Source: Melghiribacillus thermohalophilus
GTDB taxonomy: Bacteria > Bacillota > Bacilli > Bacillales > Alkalibacillaceae
Length of the DNA: 38,603 nt
Assembly: GCF_004342905.1 (NCBI RefSeq)
Contig: NZ_SMAN01000025.1
Span: forward strand, 1-38,603
Direction: 5' to 3'
Part shown: positions 31,672 through 38,603 of the stretch, piece by piece
Layout of the letters: every line of letters starts with the position of its first letter
Position numbering within the stretch: the stretch's first letter is position 1
The notes under the pieces: generated by a model
What the model saw: the letters and a program-made list of their open reading frames with translations, nothing else
The model's database searches: none
What the model was told of the DNA's origin: nothing
Made by a program: the position numbers and the translations under genes

Positions 31672-33039
31672 ATGTATCCTGCGAAAACGCTGGCGGAAAA
31701 AATAAAGCTGTTCACAACGATTTTAATCCCGATTTTAATTACCCAGATTGGCATGTATGCCATGAATTTTTTTGATACGGTTATGTCCGGCCGTGCCGGG
31801 GCTCATGATCTTGCCGGTGTTGCGATTGGGTCCAGCATCTGGGTTCCTGTTTTTACAGGAATTAACGGGATTTTAATCGCCCTTTCTCCGATCGTGGCCC
31901 AATTAATGGGGGCTAATAAGAAGGAAGACGTCCCGGAAGTCATCAGGCAGGCCATCTATTTATCCATTCTGCTGGCAGGGGTCGTGATGGTCGCCGGGTT
32001 CTTTTTACTTGATTTTATTTTGTCGCAAATGGATTTGGAAACAGGCGTACGTGACATTGCCCGCCATTATTTAATGGCATTAGGAGCCGGCATGATCCCG
32101 TTATTTATATATAACACCCTCAGGAGCTTTATAGATGCCCTGGGACAGACCCGAGTATCCATGATGATTACGCTCATGGCACTGCCGGTAAACGTATTGC
32201 TCAACTACATTTTTATATTTGGAAAATTCGGTGCGCCTGCACTGGGAGGAATCGGTGCGGGAATTGCTTCTTCTCTCACCTATTTGTTTGCCATGATCCT
32301 GTCCATCTACATGATTTCCAGACATCGTCCGTTTGCAAGGTTTCACATATTTACCATGTGGAAATCTCCTTCCATTTCCGCGTGGTGGGAGCAGCTGAAA
32401 ATCGGCGTTCCCATTGGATTTGCGATTTTCTTTGAAACTAGTATTTTTGCGGCTGTAACCCTGTTCATAAGTGTCTATGATACCGTCACCATTGCTGCTC
32501 ATCAGGCTGCGATTAATTTTGCCAGCTTATTATACATGATGCCTTTAAGTATTTCTATGGCACTTACCATCGCGGTAGGCTTTGAAGCAGGCGGAAACCG
32601 GTTCGGGGATGCCAGACAATACGGGTACATTGGAATTACCATTGCCGTCGTATTTGCCGTTATTGGGGGAGCAGGAATATTTGTTTTTGATGACCAAATT
32701 GCTGCCCTTTACAGCAATGACATTTCAGTGATTGAACTGACGAAACAATTTCTGTGGTTTGCGATTTTCTTTCAGCTTTCCGATGCATTTGGTGCACCGA
32801 TACAGGGAGCACTCCGGGGTTATAAAGATGTCCATGTCACTTTGCTGATGGCTTTTGTATCTTACTGGGTGATTGGCCTGCCGAGCGGATTTGCAATAGC
32901 CCGTCTTACGGACATCGGCCCATTTGGCTACTGGATCGGCCTGATCACAGGGCTTGCGGCAGGAGCTATTACCCTGTTCTTTAGACTGATGTATATTCAA
33001 AAACGAAAAGTCAGACAAATCGGGTTAGAAGAAGGATAA
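31672..33039 (+). CDS. MATE family multidrug/sodium antiporter
   Basis: I start it at ATG 31672 (MYPAKTLAEKIKLF), preceded by AAAGGGAAG, which gives 455 residues, normal for the family; the upstream in-frame start at 31597 would add 25 residues without a ribosome binding site. About 12 transmembrane helices are visible, with the typical first-helix region ILIPILITQIGMYAMNFFDT, VMSGRAGAHDLAGVAIGSSI and the repeated second half. It exports cationic drugs by Na+ or H+ exchange in relatives such as B. subtilis YoeA. Convergent with the aldehyde dehydrogenase gene. Confidence 0.92.
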   Translation: MYPAKTLAEKIKLFTTILIPILITQIGMYAMNFFDTVMSGRAGAHDLAGVAIGSSIWVPVFTGINGILIALSPIVAQLMGANKKEDVPEVIRQAIYLSILLAGVVMVAGFFLLDFILSQMDLETGVRDIARHYLMALGAGMIPLFIYNTLRSFIDALGQTRVSMMITLMALPVNVLLNYIFIFGKFGAPALGGIGAGIASSLTYLFAMILSIYMISRHRPFARFHIFTMWKSPSISAWWEQLKIGVPIGFAIFFETSIFAAVTLFISVYDTVTIAAHQAAINFASLLYMMPLSISMALTIAVGFEAGGNRFGDARQYGYIGITIAVVFAVIGGAGIFVFDDQIAALYSNDISVIELTKQFLWFAIFFQLSDAFGAPIQGALRGYKDVHVTLLMAFVSYWVIGLPSGFAIARLTDIGPFGYWIGLITGLAAGAITLFFRLMYIQKRKVRQIGLEEG

Positions 33040-33093
33040 AACCATCCAGTCAGCCTTATAAGTTTATGAAATGTTCAATTGGCTGCAGACCGT

Positions 33094-33128
33094 TAAAAAA
33101 ATGAACCGCCAGCACCTGGCTGGCGGTT
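33094..33128 (-). terminator. Terminator after the aldehyde dehydrogenase gene
   Basis: A perfect 10-bp stem, AACCGCCAGC with GCTGGCGGTT, around a five-base loop, followed on the minus strand by CATTTTTTT. It lies about 60 nt past the ALDH stop and may also end the convergent MATE transcript. Confidence 0.85.
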
Positions 33129-33185
33129 ACCATGTAATATGATGTGTGTACAATGGAACAGACACTGTTTGTCGGGTTGATCCAC

Positions 33186-34607
33186 TTAGAGATTCAGTAC
33201 AATCAATTTTTCATGGGTCATCTCTTCGATACTGTATTTCGGTCCTTCCTTTCCCCAGCCGCTGTTTTTGATTCCGCCATAAGGCATGAGATCCACCCGG
33301 AACTGAGAACCATCATTGATCATCATGCCGCCAACATCGATTTTTCTTGCCGCATAAAAAGCTTTATCTATATTTTTCGTGAAAATGCCGCCTTGAAGCC
33401 CATAATTCGATTCATTAATCTCCTTAATGCACACGTCGAGATCACGGTAAGGAATAAACGTAACCACTGGAGCGAATATTTCCTGACAGACGACCTGCAT
33501 ATCCTTCTTTACATGGGTAAGCACGGTTGGCTCAAATAAGGCTCCATCTCGCTTCCCACCGAAAAGTACTGTTGCACCTTCCTTCTTGGCCTCTTCTATC
33601 CATTCTTCTGCCCGCATGGCTTCTTTTTCACTAATCATCGGGCCAACATCAGTCCGGTCATCATAGGGATCTCCCACATGGAGTTCTTTTGTTGCCTCAA
33701 TAAACTCCGTTGTAAATTCGTTAAAAATGTTTTCATGTACATAGAGACGCTGAACAGAAATACACACTTGACCGGCAAAAGCAAAACTTTGAATAGCCGT
33801 GGTCCGGGCAGCTTTCTTCAGGTCAGCTTCCTCATCTACAATCACCGGAGAATTGTTTCCGAGTTCAAGAATCAGTTTGTTCATACCTGTTTGCTGTTTC
33901 AGTTTTAAACCAACTTCTGCACTGCCTGTAAAGGTATAGAGCTGAATGCGTTCATCATCCATTAAATACTGACCAACGGTAGAACCGGATCCTGTCACGA
34001 CATTGAGCAGACCGGCTGGCAGGCCTGCTTCATGGAACAGTTCTGCCAGTTTCAGGGATGAAACCGGTGTCGTACTCGCAGGCTTTAGCACGACTGCATT
34101 TCCTGCAGCCAGTGCCGGCCCGATTTTATGGCAGACTAGATTAACGGGAAAATTAAAAGGGCTAATGGCCCCTACCACTCCGACCGGTACCCGTATCGTA
34201 AAGGCCATCCGGTTTTCTGCCCCGGGCGAAGCTTCAACCGGAATGCCTTCCCCGTGAATCCGTTTCGCTTCTTCAGCTGAAATTTTCAAAGTTTGGACAG
34301 CCCGGTCAATTTCTCCCCTGGCCTGTTTAATCGGTTTTCCCGCTTCAGCTGTAATGACCCGGGCAAATTCTTCTTTTCGTTCCTTTAACAGCTCACTCAC
34401 CTGGTTTAAAATCTCGAAACGTTCATAAGGAGATAAGGCATGCCGATGAAAAGCCTGTTCAGCGCTGGATACCGCTTTTTCTACATCTTCTTTGCTTGCT
34501 CTGGCTACTTTTGCAAATACTTCCTGATGGTATTTGTTCAACACCTCCATCGTTTCGGTTGCTTTTTTCCACTCTCCATTGATCCACAATCCATATTGCT
34601 GTACCAT
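33186..34607 (-). CDS. NAD(P)-dependent aldehyde dehydrogenase
   Basis: A 473-residue ALDH. Features: SPFNFPVNLVCHKIGPALAA and AVVLKPASTTP in the cofactor domain, GSGSTVG, FTGSAEVGLKLKQQ, general base Glu in LILELGNNSPVIV, and the catalytic Cys in SFAFAGQVCISVQRLYV. The C-terminal oligomerisation part has PVVTFIPYRDLDVCIKEINE. It is close in layout to lactaldehyde/glyceraldehyde-type dehydrogenases, but the aldehyde substrate cannot be told. The ribosome binding site AAAGGAG is eight bases from ATG 34607. It is 73 nt downstream of asnB on the same strand, and may be co-transcribed. Confidence 0.92.
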   Translation of the reverse strand: MVQQYGLWINGEWKKATETMEVLNKYHQEVFAKVARASKEDVEKAVSSAEQAFHRHALSPYERFEILNQVSELLKERKEEFARVITAEAGKPIKQARGEIDRAVQTLKISAEEAKRIHGEGIPVEASPGAENRMAFTIRVPVGVVGAISPFNFPVNLVCHKIGPALAAGNAVVLKPASTTPVSSLKLAELFHEAGLPAGLLNVVTGSGSTVGQYLMDDERIQLYTFTGSAEVGLKLKQQTGMNKLILELGNNSPVIVDEEADLKKAARTTAIQSFAFAGQVCISVQRLYVHENIFNEFTTEFIEATKELHVGDPYDDRTDVGPMISEKEAMRAEEWIEEAKKEGATVLFGGKRDGALFEPTVLTHVKKDMQVVCQEIFAPVVTFIPYRDLDVCIKEINESNYGLQGGIFTKNIDKAFYAARKIDVGGMMINDGSQFRVDLMPYGGIKNSGWGKEGPKYSIEEMTHEKLIVLNL

Positions 34608-34680
34608 GGCGACAACTCCTTTTTAGGGTATGTTACTACCATTTTATCTACCCCGCTTTCGCCGTTCAATTGTTTCAGTT

Positions 34681-36525
34681 TTACTCGCTTACGGTCACGT
34701 TGTATTCCCTTAACCAGTAATCGATTTGACAGAGATGAGCAATGAGCTGTGGGCCTGTCATTAACTGCCCAAACCATGGTTCTGTGAGTGCTTTCCCTTC
34801 TGTGCGAACCAGTTCTTCGGCCTGATTTTTTTGGACAAATTGAAAAAGAGGAGATTCCCGGTCCTCAAGAATCGTTTCCATCCACTGGACCACCCTTTTC
34901 GTATAATCGGGCTGATAGGTTTTGGGATACGGGCTTTTCTTCCTGTACACAATTTTCTCCGGCAAAAGGGGCTCCAGGGCTTTACGCAAAATCCCCTTTT
35001 CCCTTCCATTATACATTTTCATTTCCCAGGGAATATTCCATACATATTCGACCAGACGGTGATCCGCAAAGGGTACCCTCACCTCCAGGCTTGCCCCCAT
35101 ACTCATCCGGTCTTTTCGCTCTAACAGCTGGGCCATGAACCACTGCATATTGAGATAAAATAATTCCCTGCGCTTCTGGTTCTTTTCTGTTTCTCCATCC
35201 AGAAGTGGAGTTTCTTCGATGGTTTCCTGATATCGGCTCTGTACATATTCCTTCAGGTTAAGTTTTTGCTGCCACTCTGGTTCAAGAAGATCTATTCTCG
35301 ACTGAAGGGATCTCATCCACGGGAAACCGGCATCACTGGTTAAGTCCGGATGACGAAACCACGGGTACCCCCCAAATATTTCATCGGCACATTCCCCGGA
35401 AAGACTGACCGTTGAATGCTGTTTAATTCGTCGGCAAAACCAGAGGAGAGAAGAATCTATATCAGCCATACCGGGAAAATCCCGCAAAACAACCGCTTCC
35501 TTTAAATCATCTGCCAGTTCCTGTTCATTGATCCGTTCATAATGGTGAGTGGTCGAAAAAGTTTCTGCCATCAATTCAATAAAAGGCTGATCCCTTGAAG
35601 GTAAATAATCATTGGTCTGAAAATATTTTTCATTTCCATGGTAGTCAATGGAAAAGGTATGAAGGGTCTGCCCCTTCTTTTGGAAATGTTTAGCTGCAAT
35701 GGCTGTAATCGCACTCGAATCAAGCCCCCCGGACAGGAAAGTAGAGAGAGGCACATCAGCCACCAGCTGGCGCTCAACTGTATCCATAAATAGAAAGCGC
35801 AAATGCTCTACTGTACTCCTGAATGATTCTTTATGTTCTTCGCTATTTACATTCCAGTATCGCCATATTTTAAGACCACTTTTTGAAAACACAAGGGCAT
35901 GGGCTGGCCGTACTTCTTGAATGTCCTTAAATATCCCATGACCGGGGGTTCTCGCTGGAGCTAATCCAAAAATTTCTGCTAAACCTGTTCGGCTTACTTC
36001 AGATTTGACACTGGGATGCTTAAGCAACGCTTTTATTTCTGATCCAAATAAAAAAAGTCCCTTTTTATGCATATAAAATAACGGTTTGACGCCAAGTCTG
36101 TCCCTGGCCATAAACAGTTTTTCCTCATCATGATCCCAGATTCCAAATGCATATATCCCATTGAGATAATGGACACAATTTTCTCTCCATTCCATATAGG
36201 AAGTAAGCAAAACTTCCGTATCTGACGCGGTTTTAAATGAATAGCCCTTTCTATTCAGTTGTGCGCGCAGCTCATCCGTGTTATATAATTCTCCATTGTA
36301 TACGATGGTATAGGTTTTATGTTGTTCCGTTTTTGACATGGGCTGTCTGCCCCCTTGTGGGTCCACAACCGCAAGCCGGGTGTGACCAAAAGCCACCTGA
36401 GAATGAAACCAGACATTTTTTTCATCTGGCCCTCTTTTTAAAAGGGTATCGGTCATTTGATTCAGCACGAAAACTTCATTATCCATATGTTTTTCCCAGT
36501 TAACCCATCCCGTTATTCCGCACAC
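34681..36525 (-). CDS. asnB: Asparagine synthase (glutamine-hydrolysing)
   Basis: A 614-residue enzyme, the same length as B. subtilis AsnO (YisO). It starts at GTG 36525, so that after Met removal the nucleophile Cys of MCGITGWVNWEK is N-terminal. The N-terminal class-II glutaminase domain contains RGPDEKNVWF, GHTRLAVVDPQGGRQPM and YNGELYNTDELR. The synthetase domain has the PPi-loop FLSGGLDSSAITAIA and ECADEIFGGYPWF. It makes asparagine from aspartate, ATP and glutamine. B. subtilis AsnO acts mostly in sporulation; a sporulation promoter was not identified here. AAAGGATG precedes the start. Confidence 0.93.
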   Translation of the reverse strand: MCGITGWVNWEKHMDNEVFVLNQMTDTLLKRGPDEKNVWFHSQVAFGHTRLAVVDPQGGRQPMSKTEQHKTYTIVYNGELYNTDELRAQLNRKGYSFKTASDTEVLLTSYMEWRENCVHYLNGIYAFGIWDHDEEKLFMARDRLGVKPLFYMHKKGLFLFGSEIKALLKHPSVKSEVSRTGLAEIFGLAPARTPGHGIFKDIQEVRPAHALVFSKSGLKIWRYWNVNSEEHKESFRSTVEHLRFLFMDTVERQLVADVPLSTFLSGGLDSSAITAIAAKHFQKKGQTLHTFSIDYHGNEKYFQTNDYLPSRDQPFIELMAETFSTTHHYERINEQELADDLKEAVVLRDFPGMADIDSSLLWFCRRIKQHSTVSLSGECADEIFGGYPWFRHPDLTSDAGFPWMRSLQSRIDLLEPEWQQKLNLKEYVQSRYQETIEETPLLDGETEKNQKRRELFYLNMQWFMAQLLERKDRMSMGASLEVRVPFADHRLVEYVWNIPWEMKMYNGREKGILRKALEPLLPEKIVYRKKSPYPKTYQPDYTKRVVQWMETILEDRESPLFQFVQKNQAEELVRTEGKALTEPWFGQLMTGPQLIAHLCQIDYWLREYNVTVSE

Positions 36526-36539
36526 AGTGATTCATCCTT

Positions 36540-36800
36540 TCATGAATTGGTCATAAAAAATATGGTATGCGAAAGTGTTTTCAGGTGTGTCTGATGCATA
36601 GGAAAACCTGGGGACGAGAAAAGTAGATCAGCTTTCATCTTTGATGGAGGGAAGGAGCCAGTACCACTAAACAACAAAACAAGCTTAAGGGATAGCGGGC
36701 TAAAGGACAGACGGCGACTGGTGGAGGACTCCAGGGAGGTTTCCGCCTCAAGGTCAAAAGGATGAAGACTGAGCTGGATTAATCCAAAATGATCCTTATC
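36540..36800. repeat. Probable decayed intergenic repeat
   Basis: The minus strand contains GGAGTC, AGTCGCCGTCTGTCCTTTAG and GGCGGAAACC, word combinations I associate with dispersed Bacillaceae repeats (often CTCCTGCGGGAA...GTCGCCGTCTGG). The 87-codon ORF on the minus strand is Ser/Leu-rich and without a ribosome binding site, so I do not call it. Together with 36526-36539 this region has no gene. Assignment is from memory and weak. Confidence 0.3.
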
Positions 36801-36821
36801 CACCGATTGTTTTATTTGCTA

Positions 36822-36860
36822 AAAAATGAAAGAAAACCGGCGCAATGCCGGTTTTCTTTC
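36822..36860 (-). terminator. Terminator of the LysM-CAP gene
   Basis: A perfect 14-bp stem, GAAAGAAAACCGGC (36828-36841) with GCCGGTTTTCTTTC (36847-36860), followed on the minus strand by ATTTTTT, directly after the TGA stop. Confidence 0.9.
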
Positions 36861-36861
36861 A

Positions 36862-37485
36862 TCATTTTTGAATAAACATCTGGGTCCAGTAGTGTCCGTA
36901 GCTTCCACCTTTTGCATACCCTACACCGATATGGGTCATGTTTGGATCCAGTATATTCTGACGGTGACCTGAACTGTTCATCCAGGCCTGAACCACCTGC
37001 CCTGGAGTACGCTGACCCGCAGCAATGTTCTCCGCCGCCCGGCGATAGGAAATATTAAAGTTTTTCATCATTGTAAAAGGAGAACCATATGTCGGTGACT
37101 GGTGAGAAAAATATCCCTGATCCCGCATGTCAGCTGACTTGTAGCGAGCAACCCGTGCCAGCTGCCAGTCTAGTTGCAGGGGCTTAAGTCCCCGTTTTGT
37201 CCGTTCCTCATTCGTCAGATCCACGACCTGCCGTTCAATGGACTTGACTTCCGTTATTAATGGCACATATACTTTATCGCCAGGATAGATCAGGTCTGGA
37301 TTTTCAAATTGTGGATTGGCATCGATGATTTCCGATAATCCGATCTGATATCTCTGGGATATTTTCCAGAGGCTATCCCCGGGTTGAACGGTATAGGTTG
37401 CGGTGGTCTGGGCAGATACATGTACATGATGTATAAAGGAAAAAAGGATTAAAAGGGATCCAAATGCTGTGAGTATTTTTTTCAT
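36862..37485 (-). CDS. Secreted LysM and CAP (SCP/PR1) domain protein
   Basis: I start it at ATG 37485 (AGGAG ten bases upstream), giving 207 residues; the upstream extension to 37545 lacks a signal character. A signal peptide (MKKILTAFGSLLILFSFIHH, cleaved near VSAQ) is followed by a LysM domain (about 29-73, YTVQPGDSLWKISQRYQIGL and DLIYPGDKVYVP) that binds peptidoglycan, and a CAP domain (about 85-207, VDLTNEERTKRGLKPLQLDW, MRDQGYFSH, WMNSSGHRQNIL, THIGVGYAKG, YWTQMF). It resembles the B. subtilis YkwD/SafA-like LysM-CAP proteins of the cell wall or spore coat. Confidence 0.9.
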   Translation of the reverse strand: MKKILTAFGSLLILFSFIHHVHVSAQTTATYTVQPGDSLWKISQRYQIGLSEIIDANPQFENPDLIYPGDKVYVPLITEVKSIERQVVDLTNEERTKRGLKPLQLDWQLARVARYKSADMRDQGYFSHQSPTYGSPFTMMKNFNISYRRAAENIAAGQRTPGQVVQAWMNSSGHRQNILDPNMTHIGVGYAKGGSYGHYWTQMFIQK

Positions 37486-37610
37486 CTTTATCTCGCTCCT
37501 TTCTAGATCATGAATAGTTTGTCTCAAATGTAAAAAAATACACAAAAAAAATTAACCATTTGAAGGTGAGAAAGGAGCGAACCATTTCCAAAGCCTCGAA
37601 ATCAAATAGT

Positions 37611-37640
37611 TTGACTTTAAATTATTTCTTTGTTTACAGT
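37611..37640 (+). promoter_or_regulatory. Candidate promoter of the dioxygenase gene
   Basis: TTGACT (37611-37616) is 18 nt from TACAGT (37635-37640). It lies about 30 nt upstream of ATG 37669, which has an AGGTG Shine-Dalgarno. Confidence 0.35.
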
Positions 37641-37668
37641 AAAGAAAAGAAAATAAGCAGGTGATGAC

Positions 37669-38436
37669 ATGAAATCTGTATTTATCAGTCACGGGGCTCC
37701 GACAATAGCACTGGAACAGAATGAATTTACCCGGACTCTTCAACGATTTGGTGCTACATATAAACCTGAGGCGATTCTGATTTTCAGTGCCCACTATGAA
37801 CGGCCTTCATTACATATCACCTATACTGATGAACCATATGAAACCATCCATGATTTCGGGGGATTCTCTGAGCATTTGTATCAGTTAACTTATCCAGCCA
37901 GAGGTTCAAAAAAAATAGCGGATCAGATCGTGGAGGCATTCAAGGCCCATCAGATTCCTGTAAAAAAGGATGGATTGACAGGGCTGGATCATGGCAGCTG
38001 GACCGTATTGAAACATTTATACCCGGAAGCAAACATTCCCGTGATCCAACTGTCGGTCAACCCTTTTCTCAATTTTAAAAAACAATATGAAACTGGACAT
38101 GCCTTATCAGAACTTCATGATCAGAACTATCTGGTCGTCGGAAGCGGGGCCACCGTACACAATCTTCGTCTGCTTGAATGGGAAAAGCAAACCCCGGATG
38201 AATGGGCAGTAGAGTTTGATGACTGGCTGCTTGACCGATTGAAACTGCACCATACGGAGAAATTATTCCGGCTGATGGAACTGGCTCCGTATGCCAGCCG
38301 GGCCGTTCCTCGCGCCGAGCATTTTGTTCCCATTCTTCTTGCTTTTGGAGCAGCTGGAGAATCATCCAGACCCGAGGTACTCCATCGCCATTATGAATTT
38401 GGAAATCTGAGCTATCTGTTTGTTGAATTTTGCTGA
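37669..38436 (+). CDS. DODA-type extradiol dioxygenase family protein
   Basis: A 255-residue protein of the class III extradiol/4,5-DOPA dioxygenase family (YgiD-like). Metal-ligand candidates: H8 in VFISHGAPT, H42 in FSAHYERP, and His residues in GLDHGSWTVLKHLYP and VVGSGATVHNLR. The C-terminal AEHFVPILLAFGAAG matches the family motif. Members cleave catechol rings using Zn or Fe; the physiological substrate is usually unknown. It is a plus-strand single gene, divergent from the LysM-CAP gene. A promoter candidate is upstream and a terminator lies about 90 nt past the stop. Confidence 0.9.
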   Translation: MKSVFISHGAPTIALEQNEFTRTLQRFGATYKPEAILIFSAHYERPSLHITYTDEPYETIHDFGGFSEHLYQLTYPARGSKKIADQIVEAFKAHQIPVKKDGLTGLDHGSWTVLKHLYPEANIPVIQLSVNPFLNFKKQYETGHALSELHDQNYLVVGSGATVHNLRLLEWEKQTPDEWAVEFDDWLLDRLKLHHTEKLFRLMELAPYASRAVPRAEHFVPILLAFGAAGESSRPEVLHRHYEFGNLSYLFVEFC

Positions 38437-38523
38437 CTAAAGGAAAGATGTTGTCTCAAATCAGGGAGGTGCCAGTGGCCACAAAAAGGATAATATCCAT
38501 AAAAAGAGAAAAAAAACTTAAAC

Positions 38524-38558
38524 GGCACAACTAACACAATAAATTAGTTGTGCCTTTT
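38524..38558. terminator. Terminator hairpin near the right edge
   Basis: A perfect 11-bp stem, GGCACAACTAA (38524-38534) with TTAGTTGTGCC (38544-38554), followed by TTTT on the plus strand and a T-rich tail on the minus strand, so probably bidirectional. Confidence 0.85.
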
Positions 38559-38603
38559 CCATTTCTCTTCAATAGTGTTTAAATATTCATTTGGCTCTTT
38601 TTT
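38544..38603 (-). CDS. Partial C-terminus of a gene running off the right edge
   Basis: Reading inward on the minus strand, an open frame KKEPNEYLNTIEEKWKRHN ends at TAA (38546-38544). Its composition (charged, helical) is protein-like, and the stop sits in the arm of the terminator hairpin, as is common at gene ends. Only 19 codons are visible, so neither the family nor the start can be named. Confidence 0.4.
   Translation of the reverse strand, partial: KKEPNEYLNTIEEKWKRHN

Noticed and set aside
36540-36803. 87-codon minus-strand ORF
   Set aside because: Ser/Leu-rich translation of what looks like a decayed intergenic repeat; no start signals.
38475-38534. 19-codon plus-strand ORF (GTG start) after the dioxygenase gene
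   Set aside because: It has GGGAGGTG upstream but encodes a very basic peptide ending in the terminator arm; its final KRHN mirrors the minus-strand gene end because of the hairpin. Could be a leader for genes beyond the edge, but unsupported.

Overview
The window looks like a chromosomal segment of a spore-forming, probably salt-tolerant Bacillaceae bacterium. Evidence: base composition is moderately AT-rich, Shine-Dalgarno sites are strong (GGAGG type), and TTG and GTG starts are common. It carries spoVR, a YhcN/YlaJ spore lipoprotein, a YhdB-like gene, sigI-rsgI, an AsnO-length asparagine synthase, the BmrC/BmrD-type transporter pair (YheI/YheH) and a glycine betaine Opu system. Most genes lie on the minus strand. 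I see no rRNA, tRNA, prophage, CRISPR array or intact insertion sequence.

Layout. 1-2155: minus-strand cluster of small secreted or anchored proteins, one lipoprotein gene broken by an in-frame stop, and an unlisted 38-aa membrane peptide next to an S41 peptidase (2175-3449). 3583-7650: cyclophilin, a frameshifted gene, spoVR, yhcN-like and yhdB-like genes. 7777-10728: GAF-histidine kinase/NarL-type regulator pair and an SDR oxidoreductase. 11015-15566: four-gene operon of a membrane-anchored protein, two ABC-2 permeases and an ATPase. 15731-18101: inverted-repeat element, rsgI and sigI. 18180-19007: membrane-anchored trypsin-like protease. 19032-23518: heterodimeric multidrug exporter with an elaborate leader. 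23790-25784: aldo/keto reductase and a 48-unit array of 21-bp repeats. 25900-29173: Opu transporter. 29958-38436: small membrane protein, MurG-type transferase, MATE exporter, aldehyde dehydrogenase, asparagine synthase, LysM-CAP protein and a DODA-type dioxygenase.

The most interesting part is the roughly 700-bp leader of the yheI-yheH exporter. It has a consensus promoter and a 34-codon leader ORF, then two tandem intrinsic terminators whose arms can pair in mutually exclusive ways. Next come two 18-codon ORFs, both ending Glu-Gly-Gly-stop, each starting exactly 94 nt before the next start codon. The first precedes an unlisted 57-codon membrane ORF and the second precedes yheI. This fits translation-dependent attenuation, as known for B. 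subtilis bmrBCD, but with a duplicated leader-peptide module that I have not seen described.

The second notable feature is the 21-bp array at 24777-25784. It contains a recent 231-bp internal duplication, is open on both strands, and its substitutions fit the minus-strand (Trp-heptad) frame slightly better. A separate degenerate 21-bp array lies at 10870-10974.
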